DNA of 64,000 nt. Source: Albimonas donghaensis (GTDB taxonomy: Bacteria; Pseudomonadota; Alphaproteobacteria; Rhodobacterales; Rhodobacteraceae). The notes under the pieces were generated by a model that was not told the origin of the DNA, made no database searches, and saw only the letters and a list, made by a program, of their open reading frames with translations. Below are positions 12,206 through 20,985 of this stretch, in pieces. The DNA is taken from the NCBI RefSeq assembly GCF_900106695.1, contig NZ_FNMZ01000003.1, forward strand, positions 186,001 to 250,000, read 5' to 3'. A program made the translations under genes and the position numbers. Each line of letters opens with the position of its first letter. The stretch's first letter is position 1.

Positions 12206-13417
12206 TCAGCCGAGGCAGTCGCGGATCAGGGTCAGGCCCCGCTCCACGTCTTCGGGGCGTTCGACCAGGGCGATGCGCACATAACGCGCGCCGGGGTCGC
12301 CGCCGCCCAGCCAGTCGGGGGAAGGTCGGGAAAGATAGGCGCCGGGCAGGACGCGCACGCCGGTCTCGCGCCAGAGCTTGAGGGTCGCCGCCTCGCCGTC
12401 GCCATGTCGGGCGGAGACGTCGAGCCACAGGAAGAACCCGGCCTCGGGGGGGCGGTAGCCCTCCATGTTGCCGAGGATGCGGTCGGCCATGGCGAATTTC
12501 TCCATGTAGACCGCGCGGGAGGCGTCCACATGCGCCTCGTCCGCCCAGACTTCGGCGGAGGCCATCTGGATCGGCCCGGGCAGCGGCGCGCCGGCATAGG
12601 CGCGCAGCTTTCGCATCGCCGCGATGGTCTTCGGGCCGCCGGCGCAGAAGCCCGAGCGGATGCCCGGAAGGTTCGACCGCTTGGACAGCGAGTGGAAGGC
12701 CAGCACCCGCTCCGGGTCCGCATCCATGGCCTGCGCGGCCTGGAGGGAGGAGGGCGGCGGGGTCCCGCGATGGATCTCGGAATAGCATTCGTCGGCGAAG
12801 ATGCGGAAATCGTGCTTGTCCGCCAGCGCGATGAGCCGGGTCCAGTGGTCGAGATCGGCGACCGCGCCCTGCGGATTGGCCGGCGAGCACAGGTAAACCG
12901 CCGCGGTGCGGTCGAGCAGCGCGGGGGGGAGGGCGGCGAAATCGGGGAGGAAGCCGGTCTCGGCCTCCGCCGGCACATAGATCGGCTCCGCCCCGGCGGC
13001 GAGCGCGGCGACCGCGTAGCACTGGTAGAACGGGTTGGGGATCAGCACCGCCGGCCGCTCGCCGTTCTTGCGTTCGGGGACAAGGGCGAGGCAGGCGGCG
13101 AACAGGCCCTCCCGCGTGCCGTTCAGCGGGAAGACATGGGCGTCCGGGTCGGTCGCGGCTTCGGTCAGGCCGAAGCGGCGGCGCAGCCAGCCGGAAATGG
13201 CGGCGCGCAGGTCCGGATAGCCCTCGTTGGGCGGATAGCGGCCGAACAGGCCGGCATGCTTCGCCAGCGCCTCGCCCAGGAAGGGGGGGAGGTCGTGCCG
13301 GGGCTCTCCCAACGACATGGGGAGCAGAGGGCCGCCGGCGGCGACGCCCTCGATGAGCGCGCGGAGACGCGGAAACGCGTATTCCGGCAGGTCCGAGAAC
13401 CGCTCGGGCTGCTGCAT
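12206..13417 (-). CDS. Class I/II PLP-dependent aminotransferase (DapC-like)
   Basis: Fold-type I aminotransferase, 403 residues from the ATG giving [21 protein letters not shown]. That start has GAGG upstream and matches Rhodobacterales homologues; an in-frame ATG at 13447 is less likely. Family landmarks are [46 protein letters not shown] and the PLP-lysine region [17 protein letters not shown]. Such proteins are often labelled succinyldiaminopimelate transaminase (lysine/peptidoglycan precursor), but no other dap gene is nearby and the substrate is inferred. It sits directly upstream of ftsK on the same strand. Confidence 0.85.
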   Translation of the reverse strand: MQQPERFSDLPEYAFPRLRALIEGVAAGGPLLPMSLGEPRHDLPPFLGEALAKHAGLFGRYPPNEGYPDLRAAISGWLRRRFGLTEAATDPDAHVFPLNGTREGLFAACLALVPERKNGERPAVLIPNPFYQCYAVAALAAGAEPIYVPAEAETGFLPDFAALPPALLDRTAAVYLCSPANPQGAVADLDHWTRLIALADKHDFRIFADECYSEIHRGTPPPSSLQAAQAMDADPERVLAFHSLSKRSNLPGIRSGFCAGGPKTIAAMRKLRAYAGAPLPGPIQMASAEVWADEAHVDASRAVYMEKFAMADRILGNMEGYRPPEAGFFLWLDVSARHGDGEAATLKLWRETGVRVLPGAYLSRPSPDWLGGGDPGARYVRIALVERPEDVERGLTLIRDCLG

Positions 13418-13471
13418 GTGCCTTGCCTCATGTAGGGGCGCCGTCATTGATCGCGGCGCCTCGCGGGTGAA

Positions 13472-13500
13472 AAGATACCGTGCGCAGGGGGATGCGTCCA
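13472..13500 (-). promoter_or_regulatory. Candidate sigma-70 promoter for the aminotransferase-ftsK transcript
   Basis: Read on the minus strand: TGGACG, 17 bases, TATCTT. This gives 5/6 and 4/6 matches to the -35 and -10 consensus at ideal spacing, about 50 bases upstream of the chosen ATG and in a locally less GC-rich patch. No other good candidate was seen there. Confidence 0.4.
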
Positions 13501-14000
13501 GTTTCGCAGACGGCGCGCTAAGGGATCGTCGGAGCGGGTGAGGCAAGGGGGACGCAGGCGGCGTCGGCGGGGCGAGCGGCGAGGTCCGGGGAGGCGCCGC
13601 GTCGAGGGCGCGCAAGCCGACCGGGTCCGCCCGCGGCGCGTTGAACCGGGGGCGCCCGGCGGACGGGTTTCGGGCGGCCCCGGCGGGATTCGGCGGGATC
13701 CGGCGGGATGCGTCAGTGGGGGGGAATGCGGGGGGACATGGCGGGAACCGGATACGGAGGGAAACGGGCGCGGCGAAGAGACGGCGACGCCCTCGCCCCC
13801 GGCTCCACGCGCCGCGGGCGGAACGGCGGAGCCTGGCGGGCGCGGGACGCGGCGCCTCCCACCGGAACCGGGGCGGCGCCGGGCGGCGGGGCGGGCCGCC
13901 CGGCGCCTTGGCGCCCTTGGCGCCCGGGCCGGGGGTCTCTACCTCTGGCCTCCCCGACACCTCTGGCCCCCGGGCGCCTCGACGCCCACCGGAGACCGCC
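13501..14000. other. GC-rich intergenic stretch without a convincing gene
   Basis: About 500 bases between the aminotransferase promoter region and the ThiF-type gene. Open frames here are low-complexity Arg/Gly/Pro translations with no domain and no usable ribosome site, so I call none. The only structure I see is a three-copy 10-bp repeat (CGGCGGGATN) at 13681-13710. Confidence 0.5.
13681..13710. repeat. Three-copy 10-bp tandem repeat
   Basis: CGGCGGGATT, CGGCGGGATC and CGGCGGGATG follow each other directly in the non-coding stretch before the ThiF-type gene. No function is evident. Confidence 0.7.
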
Positions 14001-14786
14001 ATGGCGCTGACCGACGACGAGCTCGACCGCTACGCCCGCCATATCGTGCTGCGCGAGATCGGCGGGCCGGGCCAGGCCGCCCTGCGCGCCGCCTCGGTCG
14101 CGGTGATCGGAGCCGGCGGGCTGGGCTCGCCCGCCCTGCTCTACCTCGCCGCCGCGGGGATCGGGCGGCTGACCGTGATCGACGACGACGCGGTGAGCCT
14201 GTCGAACCTGCAACGGCAGGTGCTGCACGCCACCGGCGCCGTCGGCCGTCCCAAGATCGACAGCGCCCGCGACGCGCTGGCCGCGGTGAATCCGGGCGTC
14301 GAGGTCCAGGGCGTCGCGAGCCGGCTGACCGAGGCCAATGCCGAGGCGATCCTCGCAGGTCACACGGTCGTGCTGGACGGGTCCGACAATTTCGACACCC
14401 GCCACCTCGCCAACGTCGCCTGCGCGCGGCTGGGCGTCCCGCTGGTGGCCGGCGCCATCGGGCAATGGGAGGGGCAGCTCTCGGTGTGGAACCCCGCCGC
14501 GGGCGGCCCCTGCTACGCCTGCGTCTTCCCCGAGCGCCCCGCCCCCGGCCTGGTCCCGGCCTGCGCCGAGGCCGGCGTGCTGGGCGCGCTGGCCGGGGTC
14601 ATCGGCTCGATGATGGCCGCGGAGGCGGTCAAGCTGCTGGTCGGCGCGGGCGAGCCCTTGGCGGGCCGCCTGCTGCTATGGGATGCGCTCTGGGCCGAAG
14701 CCCGGACCATCGGGGTGCGTCGCCGGCCGGGTTGCCCGGTCTGCGGCGGGATCCCCGGCGCCCGAGGCCTGAAGCCTGAAGCCTGA
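14001..14786 (+). CDS. HesA/MoeB/ThiF family adenylyltransferase
   Basis: E1-like enzyme that adenylates the C-terminal glycine of a small sulfur-carrier protein (MoaD or ThiS type) for molybdopterin or thiamine synthesis. Length is 261 residues from ATG (MALTDDELDRYARHIVL). Motifs: nucleotide-binding GAGGLGSPALLYLAAAGIG near residue 38, NLQRQ, DGSDNFDTR, and two zinc-ligand pairs, CYAC near 171 and CPVC near 247. There is no C-terminal rhodanese domain, so it is MoeB-like in architecture. The last codons fall in a 7-bp tandem repeat. No moa or thi gene is nearby, so the pathway is not settled. Confidence 0.88.
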   Translation: MALTDDELDRYARHIVLREIGGPGQAALRAASVAVIGAGGLGSPALLYLAAAGIGRLTVIDDDAVSLSNLQRQVLHATGAVGRPKIDSARDALAAVNPGVEVQGVASRLTEANAEAILAGHTVVLDGSDNFDTRHLANVACARLGVPLVAGAIGQWEGQLSVWNPAAGGPCYACVFPERPAPGLVPACAEAGVLGALAGVIGSMMAAEAVKLLVGAGEPLAGRLLLWDALWAEARTIGVRRRPGCPVCGGIPGARGLKPEA

Positions 14787-14798
14787 AGCCTGAGGCCT
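14764..14798. repeat. Five-copy 7-bp tandem repeat across the ThiF-type stop codon
   Basis: Units GAGGCCT, three GAAGCCT and GAGGCCT follow each other. Each contains TGA at its junction, and the stop of the plus-strand gene (14784-14786) is one of these. The array ends at the stop of the minus-strand membrane protein. Seven is not a multiple of three, so gain or loss of a unit would change the last residues of the plus-strand protein. Confidence 0.8.
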
Positions 14799-15118
14799 CA
14801 GGCGCCGGCCCGGTCGCCCGGCCGCTCGCCCATAGGCATGCGGGCGTGGCGCAGTTCGGCCATGCTGACCGGCCCGTTGCGCGGGACGTCTTCGAGCTTG
14901 CGGCGGCTGCGCCGTCCGCCGGCGCCGCGGATCTGGGCCTGGATCAGCACGAACGCGGCCAGCGCCGCCAGAACGCCGGTCAGCACCAGCGACACTTCTC
15001 CGGTCCACAGGGACGCGATCTGCCGGTTCGCCATCTCGAACCAGCTCGGCCCCGCCCCCGGCGCGAAGCTGCCTCCGCCCGGAACCTCCGCGAATTTCAA
15101 CGCCATGACGATCCCCAT
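14798..15118 (-). CDS. Small single-span membrane protein, paralogue A
   Basis: Up to 106 residues; function not recognised. A short N-terminal part with VPGGGSFAPGAGPSWFE leads into one transmembrane helix (about residues 40-62), then a basic stretch GRRSRRK, then PVSMAELRHARMP. The same order of elements occurs in the next gene (15229-15600), so they are tandem paralogues. The start is either ATG 15118 or the in-frame ATG 15106; a GGGGAGG lies rather far from the first and GGGGATCGTC sits close to the second. The basic segment after the helix predicts that the C-terminus is cytoplasmic. An AT-rich upstream patch may hold its promoter. Confidence 0.65.
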   Translation of the reverse strand: MGIVMALKFAEVPGGGSFAPGAGPSWFEMANRQIASLWTGEVSLVLTGVLAALAAFVLIQAQIRGAGGRRSRRKLEDVPRNGPVSMAELRHARMPMGERPGDRAGA

Positions 15119-15162
15119 CGCTCTGACAGGCGCCTCCCCAGACGCGCCTCATGACGTTCATA

Positions 15163-15178
15163 TTTAGTTAATGTTAAC
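15163..15178 (-). promoter_or_regulatory. Possible CtrA-type site upstream of paralogue A
   Basis: TTTA-N7-TTAAC on the plus strand, one base from the CtrA consensus TTAA-N7-TTAAC. It lies in a small AT-rich island 45 bases before the ATG of the small membrane protein. Other than this island the area is very GC-rich. A single near-match is weak evidence. Confidence 0.25.
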
Positions 15179-15228
15179 GCCGAAGTCAATTCCCGCGCGA
15201 CCTGCGCGGGGCCCGGCCGCGGCGACGC

Positions 15229-15600
15229 TCAGGCCCTGGGGCGCGCGCGGAGGCCTCGGTCCGGGCGCCCCCCGGCCTCATCCTCACCCTCTTCGCCGTC
15301 ATCTTCTTCGTCTTCGTCATCCTCCGCCTTCGGCGGCATCCGCGACAGACGCAGCCGGGTCAGGCTTACCGGCGCATCGGCCTTCGCCGCCGCCTTGCGA
15401 CGACGCAGACGGCGCGACCGCAGGAAGCGAAGGGCGCGAAACACCGAAAGGGTCAGAAACACCAGCGCCGCCAGCAACACGATCAGCCCGAGCCAGCTGG
15501 ACACCAGCCAGCTCATGATCAGCGCGATCTGTTCGGCGACGGTCAGGCCCTCGCCCGGGGCCCAGCTGTGCCCCACCGGAAGTCCGAGAAATCGATGCAT
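15229..15600 (-). CDS. Small single-span membrane protein, paralogue B
   Basis: 123 residues from an ATG with a strong GGAGG site; function not recognised. Elements in order: LPVGHSWAPGEGLT (residues 7-20), a transmembrane helix (about 28-52), a highly basic segment RFLRSRRLRRRK (about 58-69), PVSLTRLRLSRMPP, and a very acidic tail of E and D (about 92-107). The first four elements align with the neighbour at 14798-15118. The charge layout predicts a short periplasmic N-terminus and a cytoplasmic C-terminus. The acidic tail is unique to this copy. Confidence 0.7.
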   Translation of the reverse strand: MHRFLGLPVGHSWAPGEGLTVAEQIALIMSWLVSSWLGLIVLLAALVFLTLSVFRALRFLRSRRLRRRKAAAKADAPVSLTRLRLSRMPPKAEDDEDEEDDGEEGEDEAGGRPDRGLRARPRA

Positions 15601-15730
15601 GAAATGACCTCCACCGGCGCGCCTCCCCACGGCGGCCGAGCGCGCCGCGGAGAAACCCGACGGGAAAACCGGAGCGTTGGAAGGAGAGGAACCGGCCCCG
15701 CCCCCGAAAAGGCGAGCGGAGCCCCGGCGG

Positions 15731-16753
15731 TCAGAGCATCGAGGGCACGACCAGATCCGGCGGCCGGTGACCATCGGCGAAGGTCTTGATGTTGATGATC
15801 ACCTTCTCGCCCATCTCCAGCCGCCCCTCCTGGGTGGCCGAGCCCATATGCGGCAGCAGCAGCACGTTGGGCAGGCCCTTCAGGTCGGGGTTCACGGTCG
15901 GCTCCCGCTCGAACACGTCGAGCCCGGCGCCGGCGAGCTCGCCCGCCTTCAGCATCCGGCCCAGCGCGTTCTCGTCGATCACCTCGCCGCGGGACGTGTT
16001 CACGATATAGGCCGAGGGCTTCATCAGCTTCAGCCGGCGGGCGTTGAGCAGGTGATAGGTGCCCGGCGTGTGCGGGCAGTTGACCGAGACGATGTCCATG
16101 CGGGCCAGCATCTGGTCGAGGCTCTCCCACCATGTCGCGTCCAGCCCGGTCTCGATGTCCGAATGCAGGCGGCGGCGGTTGTGGTAGTGGATCGACATGC
16201 CGAAGGCGCGGGCGCGTCGGGCCACGGCCTGGCCGATGCGGCCCATGCCGAGAATGCCCAGCCGCTTGCCGGTGATGCGGCGGCCGTTGAGGAAGGTCGG
16301 GGACCAGCCTTTCCAGCCGGCCTCGTCCTCGGCCTCGATGATCTTCGCGCCTTCCTGCAAACGGCGGGGGACCGCCAGCATCAGGGCCATGGTCATGTCG
16401 GCGGTGTCTTCGGTCAGCACGCCGGGCGTGTTGGACACGTGAATGCCGCGGCGGCGCGCGGTCTCGACGTCGATATGGTCGACGCCGGCGCCGTAATTGG
16501 CGATCAGCTTCAGGTCCGGCCCGGCCTGGCCGATCAGGCCCGCGTCGATGCGGTCGCCCAGGGCGGGGACCAGCACGTCGGCGCGGTTGACGGCGGCGGC
16601 GAGCGCCTCGCGGCTCATCGGCGCGTCCGAGAGGTTCAGATCGACCTCGAACAGCTCGCGCATCCGGGCCTCCACGGCCTCGGGCAGCTTGCGGGTCACC
16701 ACGACGCGCGGACGGCCGCCGGGGAAAGGAAGGGGACGGGACTCGACGGGCAT
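15731..16753 (-). CDS. D-2-hydroxyacid dehydrogenase, glyoxylate/hydroxypyruvate reductase type
   Basis: NAD(P)H-dependent D-isomer-specific 2-hydroxyacid dehydrogenase, 340 residues from ATG (MPVESRPLPFPGGRP). It has VVVTRKLPEAVEARM at the N-terminus, substrate-binding YGAGVDHID, Rossmann motif GILGMGRIGQAVARRARAFG, catalytic Arg in VNTSRGEVID, Glu in FEREP and the catalytic His in LLPHMGSATQEGR. The N-terminal segment resembles D-glycerate dehydrogenase/glyoxylate reductase rather than SerA; there is no ACT domain. It is divergent from the SH3-domain gene, with the two gene starts about 190 bases apart. Confidence 0.88.
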   Translation of the reverse strand: MPVESRPLPFPGGRPRVVVTRKLPEAVEARMRELFEVDLNLSDAPMSREALAAAVNRADVLVPALGDRIDAGLIGQAGPDLKLIANYGAGVDHIDVETARRRGIHVSNTPGVLTEDTADMTMALMLAVPRRLQEGAKIIEAEDEAGWKGWSPTFLNGRRITGKRLGILGMGRIGQAVARRARAFGMSIHYHNRRRLHSDIETGLDATWWESLDQMLARMDIVSVNCPHTPGTYHLLNARRLKLMKPSAYIVNTSRGEVIDENALGRMLKAGELAGAGLDVFEREPTVNPDLKGLPNVLLLPHMGSATQEGRLEMGEKVIINIKTFADGHRPPDLVVPSML

Positions 16754-16944
16754 GGTCTCGGGCTTCTCCTGGCCGTGCGGATGCGATAGCCTTAACCAAA
16801 TCCCGGCGCGGGGTCCACGGGGAGAGCGGCCCCTAAGGAACGTCGCGGACGCCTCGGCGATCGGCGGCGGCCGGGCTCGGATTTGGGCCGGGGACGACGA
16901 CCGGGCGCGGCCCGGATACGGCGAAGAGGCGGAGCAGGCTTCGG

Positions 16945-17637
16945 ATGACGGGCGAACGGACGGGTGATCGGCAGGCCCGGGCGCGTCGGCGGACATGGCG
17001 GCGCGGCCCGTTCCGGCGTCTCGGGCGCCCCCTGCGGCTGGGGATCTCCCTAACGCTCATTTTCGGAATCGCGCTCACGCTCGCGCTCGGCCCCGCGACA
17101 TCGGCGCGGGCGCAGGCGGCCTCCGCCTCCACCGCGCAGGCGGCGCCCGACGCGCCGAGCGGCGCCGCGACCGATCCCGGCCCCGCATCGGCGGCCGAGC
17201 CCGCGCCGACCACCGGCCCCGTCACCGGCCTGCCCATGCCCCGCTATGTCAGCCTGAAGGCCACCAAGGCCAATGTGCGCCGCGGCCCCGGCATGACCCA
17301 TCGGGTCGACTGGGTCTTCATGCGCCGCGGGATGCCGCTCGAGGTGATCGCCGAATACGGCCACTGGCGCCGGGTCCGCGACCAGGAGGGCGGCTTCGGC
17401 TGGGTGCATTACTCCATGCTCTCGGGCGTGCGCACCGCGCTGGTCACCCCGGTGGAAGCGGACCTGCGCGAGGACGCCTCGACCGCCTCGCCGGTGGTGG
17501 CGCGCGCGGCGCCGGGCGTGGTGCTGAAGGTCGAAGCCTGCGGGCGCGACTGGTGCGAGGTCTACAAGGACGGGGTCGAGGGCTGGCTGCCCAAGACCGC
17601 GCTGTGGGGCGTCGCCGGGGACGAGATCTTCGACTGA
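16945..17637 (+). CDS. Exported bacterial SH3-domain protein
   Basis: 230 residues. A basic N-region (RRRTWRRGPFRRL) and a hydrophobic segment at about residues 34-50 ending ATSARAQA form a signal peptide with likely cleavage after AQA. A Pro/Ala-rich spacer follows, then two SH3-like units: SLKATKANVRRGPGMTHRVDWVFMRRGMPLEV (about 105-150) and a second around ADLREDASTASPVVARAAPG. Proteins of this layout are periplasmic and are thought to bind peptidoglycan or partner proteins. No catalytic domain is present. An earlier hydrophilic N-terminus is long for a signal peptide, so a later start is possible. Confidence 0.8.
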   Translation: MTGERTGDRQARARRRTWRRGPFRRLGRPLRLGISLTLIFGIALTLALGPATSARAQAASASTAQAAPDAPSGAATDPGPASAAEPAPTTGPVTGLPMPRYVSLKATKANVRRGPGMTHRVDWVFMRRGMPLEVIAEYGHWRRVRDQEGGFGWVHYSMLSGVRTALVTPVEADLREDASTASPVVARAAPGVVLKVEACGRDWCEVYKDGVEGWLPKTALWGVAGDEIFD

Positions 17638-17701
17638 GCCCCCCGCCCCGCCGGCCGGCGCGGGCGGTTTCCGGAACGATGGCGGAACGGGACGCGGAGC
17701 C

Positions 17702-18433
17702 ATGATCGCGCGGCTGAGGCGTATTGCGGGACGGAAACGGGACGCGGGCTCGGACGCGCGGCTGGCGGTGCTGCTGGTCTTCGTGGCCGGCGCCGCCAAT
17801 GCCGGGGGCTTCATGGCCATCGGGCACTACACCTCGCACATGACCGGGATCGTGTCGGGCATGGCCGACGACCTGGCGCTGGGGCGCCATGCGCTGGTCG
17901 CCGCCGGGGCGGGCGCGCTGTGCGCCTTCGTGGGCGGCGCCGCGGTCAGCGCGCTTATGGTCAACTGGGCGCGGCGGCGGGGGCTGGAGAGCCTCTTCGC
18001 CCTGCCGCTGGCGCTGGAAGCCGCCTTGCTGGCGGGGTTCGGGCTGCTCGGGGCGGGAAGCGGGACGGGCGAGGCGGTGCTGTTCGTGACCCTTCTGCTG
18101 TGCTTCGTCATGGGGCTTCAGAACGCGGTCATCACCAAACTGTCGGGGGCGCGCATCCGAACCACCCATATCACCGGGCTGGTCACCGATCTGGGGATCG
18201 AGATCGGCCGGGCGCTGTATCCCTCGCGCGGGGATGGCCCGCCGGTGCGCGCGGATCGGGAGAAGCTGGGGATGCTGGCCGGGCTGACGGGAACCTTCCT
18301 CGGGGCCGGCGCGCTGGGGGCGGTGGGCTTCGGGCGCTTCGGGCCGCCCGCGGCCCTGCCGCTGGCGGCCCTGCTGGCGGCGATCGCCGCCGGGCCGATC
18401 GCCGCCGATATCGCCGCCGCACGAAGCCGCTGA
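17702..18433 (+). CDS. YoaK/DUF1275 family membrane protein
   Basis: Six-helix integral membrane protein, 243 residues, of the DUF1275 family. Landmarks are the N-terminal FVAGAANAGGFMAIGHYTSHMTG and FVMGLQNAVITKLSGARIRTTHITG, both near-invariant in the family. The function is unknown; transporter-like roles have been suggested only from topology. The ATG lies 61 bases after the SH3-domain gene stop. Confidence 0.9.
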   Translation: MIARLRRIAGRKRDAGSDARLAVLLVFVAGAANAGGFMAIGHYTSHMTGIVSGMADDLALGRHALVAAGAGALCAFVGGAAVSALMVNWARRRGLESLFALPLALEAALLAGFGLLGAGSGTGEAVLFVTLLLCFVMGLQNAVITKLSGARIRTTHITGLVTDLGIEIGRALYPSRGDGPPVRADREKLGMLAGLTGTFLGAGALGAVGFGRFGPPAALPLAALLAAIAAGPIAADIAAARSR

Positions 18434-18526
18434 CCGAGCCGCCTCCGCGCCCCGTCCCCCGTCCCCCGGTCGTCTCCCGCCCGTCCCGCCTTGCGTCGCC
18501 GCCCGGGCCGCGCGATCCTGCCCGCC

Positions 18527-18882
18527 ATGACCCGCGAGACCGTCAACCGCCTTTGCGCCGCCCTGCCCGGGGCCGAGCGCTCCGACCCCTGGGGCGGAGG
18601 CCATGACGCGTGGAAGGTCGGCGGCAAGATGTTCGCCTGCATCGGCGCCATGGACCGGGGCGTCGCCGTCAAATGTCCCGACATCGAGACCGCCGAACTG
18701 CTGATCGAAGCCGGCGAGGCCGAGCGCGCGCCCTATTTCCACCGCTCGTGGGTGTTGGTCCCCTGGGCGCAGGCGGCGGACGAGGCGGCGCTGGCGCATC
18801 GGATCCGCCGCTCCTACGCGCTGATCCGGGGCAAGCTGACGAAGAAGGCCCGCACCGCGCTCGGCCCGTTCGAGGAGACCGA

Positions 18883-18886
<4 letters not shown>
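18527..18886 (+). CDS. MmcQ/YjbR family protein
   Basis: 119 residues of the MmcQ/YjbR family (CyaY-like DNA-binding fold). Family features are the N-terminal LCAALPGAERSDPWGGGHDAWKVGGKMFACIG and the C-terminal IRRSYALIRGKLTKKAR. Members are small cytoplasmic proteins of uncertain function, some called DNA-binding from structure alone. The stop overlaps the start of the LivF-like ATPase (ATGATG), so the two are translationally coupled. Confidence 0.85.
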
Positions 18887-19581
<695 letters not shown>

Positions 19582-19718
19582 GCGCGCGCCGGGCGCCGAC
19601 GCCCCCGCCCGCCTCCCGCGAATTGGTTAATGTGTCGATCCGTCCATGGCGCGCGGGCGTGCGGCCGCTATGCTCCGGCCCGCAAGCCAACCCCTCCGGC
19701 CCGCGTGGGAGCAAGCCA

Positions 19719-20279
19719 ATGACCCTTCTGATTCTCGGCGTCGTCCTCTGGTGGGCCACGCATTCCATTCCCCTGGTCGCCCCGCGGTTCCGCGCCGCGA
19801 TGGTCGCGCGCCACGGGGAGAAGACCTGGCGGGGCGGGTTCGCCCTTTTGACCCTCGCCATCGTGGCGATGCTGGTGATCGGCTACCAGCAGGCGGAATA
19901 TGAGGAGCTGTGGTTCCTGCCCTGGGCCGTGCATCTCAACAACCTCATGATGCTGATCGCGGTCGGGCTGTTCGGCGCCTCGCATTCCAAGGGCAACGCC
20001 AAGCGCCATGTGCGGCACCCGCAGCTTCTGGCGGTGATCGTGTGGGCCGTGGCGCATCTGCTGGTGAACGGGGACGTCGCCTCGTTGATCCTGTTCGGCG
20101 GGCTGGGGGTATGGTCGGTGGCGGCGATCTTCGCCACCAACGCCCGCGACGGGGCCTGGGTGAAGCCGGCGCCGGCGCCGCGCAAGAAGGACTTCATACT
20201 GGTGGGGATCACCGTCGTGGCCTTCGCGGTCATCACGGTCATCCACGGGCTGATCGGGCCGTCGCCCTTCCCGGTCTGA
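19719..20279 (+). CDS. NnrU family membrane protein
   Basis: 186 residues with about five hydrophobic helices; matches NnrU. Landmarks are WATHSIPLVAPRFRAAMVARHGEKTWRG at the N-terminus, WAVHLNNLMMLIAV and HPQLLAVIVWAVAHLLVNGD. NnrU was named from nitrite/NO reductase regions in Rhodobacter; the biochemical role is not known and the family is widespread outside denitrifiers. No nitrogen-oxide gene is nearby. The start at MTLLILGVV was chosen because the hydrophobic helix begins there and AGCAAGCC lies upstream. Confidence 0.88.
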   Translation: MTLLILGVVLWWATHSIPLVAPRFRAAMVARHGEKTWRGGFALLTLAIVAMLVIGYQQAEYEELWFLPWAVHLNNLMMLIAVGLFGASHSKGNAKRHVRHPQLLAVIVWAVAHLLVNGDVASLILFGGLGVWSVAAIFATNARDGAWVKPAPAPRKKDFILVGITVVAFAVITVIHGLIGPSPFPV

Positions 20280-20286
20280 GGCCTGA

Positions 20287-20847
20287 GTGACCCGCGCCGC
20301 GCCCGAACGGCGCGAACTGCCCGAGCTGATCGTGGTTCTGGGCGCGGCGCTGCGCCCGGACGGCCGGCCCGGTCCGGCGCTGGCGCGGCGGTCGGACCGG
20401 GGCGAGGCGCTGTGGCGCGCGGCCCGGGCCGAGGGGCGGCGGGCGAAGATCCTCGTCACCGGCGGCGCCCCCGGCGCGCGCGGCGCGGACGCGCCCGGCG
20501 AGGCGATGGCGATGCGCGGCCGCCTGCTGGCCGCCGGCCTCCCCGAAACCGCCCTGATCGTCGAACCCCGCGCCCGCGACACCGAGGAGAACGCGCGCTT
20601 TTCCCGCCCCCTGATCCGGGCGGAGGGGGCGGAGCGCGTGACGCTGGTCACCGACCCCTGGCACATGGCCCGCGCCCGGATGTGCTTCGCCCTGCACGGG
20701 ATCGCCACGCGGCCGGCGCCGACCTCGCCCGCGCCGAGCCCTCTGCGCCGAAGGCTGGCGCGGAGCGTGCGGGAGGCGCTGGCGGCGCCGCGCTCCGCCG
20801 CCCTGGCCATGGCCGGGCGCGCACGGCGAGGGCGGCGAGGGCGGTGA
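20287..20847 (+). CDS. YdcF/DUF218 family protein
   Basis: 186 residues from a GTG eight bases after the NnrU gene. The DUF218 (YdcF-like) core is recognisable: IVVLGAALRPDGRPGPALARRSDRG at the start, then ILVTGGAP, the conserved acidic segment EPRARDTEENARFSRPL and VTDPWHMARA. Family members are linked to envelope or vancomycin-sensitivity (SanA) functions, with undefined substrates. The protein lacks the N-terminal membrane helices of many relatives, so it looks cytoplasmic. Confidence 0.82.
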   Translation: MTRAAPERRELPELIVVLGAALRPDGRPGPALARRSDRGEALWRAARAEGRRAKILVTGGAPGARGADAPGEAMAMRGRLLAAGLPETALIVEPRARDTEENARFSRPLIRAEGAERVTLVTDPWHMARARMCFALHGIATRPAPTSPAPSPLRRRLARSVREALAAPRSAALAMAGRARRGRRGR

Positions 20848-20854
20848 GCGGCGC

Positions 20855-20876
20855 GGCGGGTTGAAACCCGCCCTAC
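20855..20876. repeat. REP-like palindrome, copy 2
   Basis: GGCGGG-TTGAAA-CCCGCC followed by CTAC, eight bases after the YdcF stop and between convergent genes. The arms, spacing and CTAC flank are the same as at 9258-9279. Confidence 0.55.
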
Positions 20877-20915
20877 GGCGCGGCGCCTCGCGCCCGCGCC
20901 CCCGTCCAACGCGAA

Positions 20916-20937
20916 ACGGGCGGCCGAAGCCGCCCGT
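20916..20937 (-). terminator. Hairpin terminator of the cyclase-family gene
   Basis: A 9-bp stem (ACGGGCGGC / GCCGCCCGT). Read on the minus strand it has a stable TTCG tetraloop and is followed by TTTCGCG. It lies about 50 bases past the stop of the minus-strand cyclase gene. Confidence 0.6.
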
Positions 20938-20985
20938 CCCCCCATGCCCGGTCGCCGCGCAGCCGGAACCGCGCGGCGGGCGCGC

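Noticed and set aside
9187-12381. 1064-codon plus-strand frame across ftsK
   Set aside because: His/Gly/Arg/Asp-rich low-complexity shadow of ftsK, whose minus-strand frame has complete Walker motifs.
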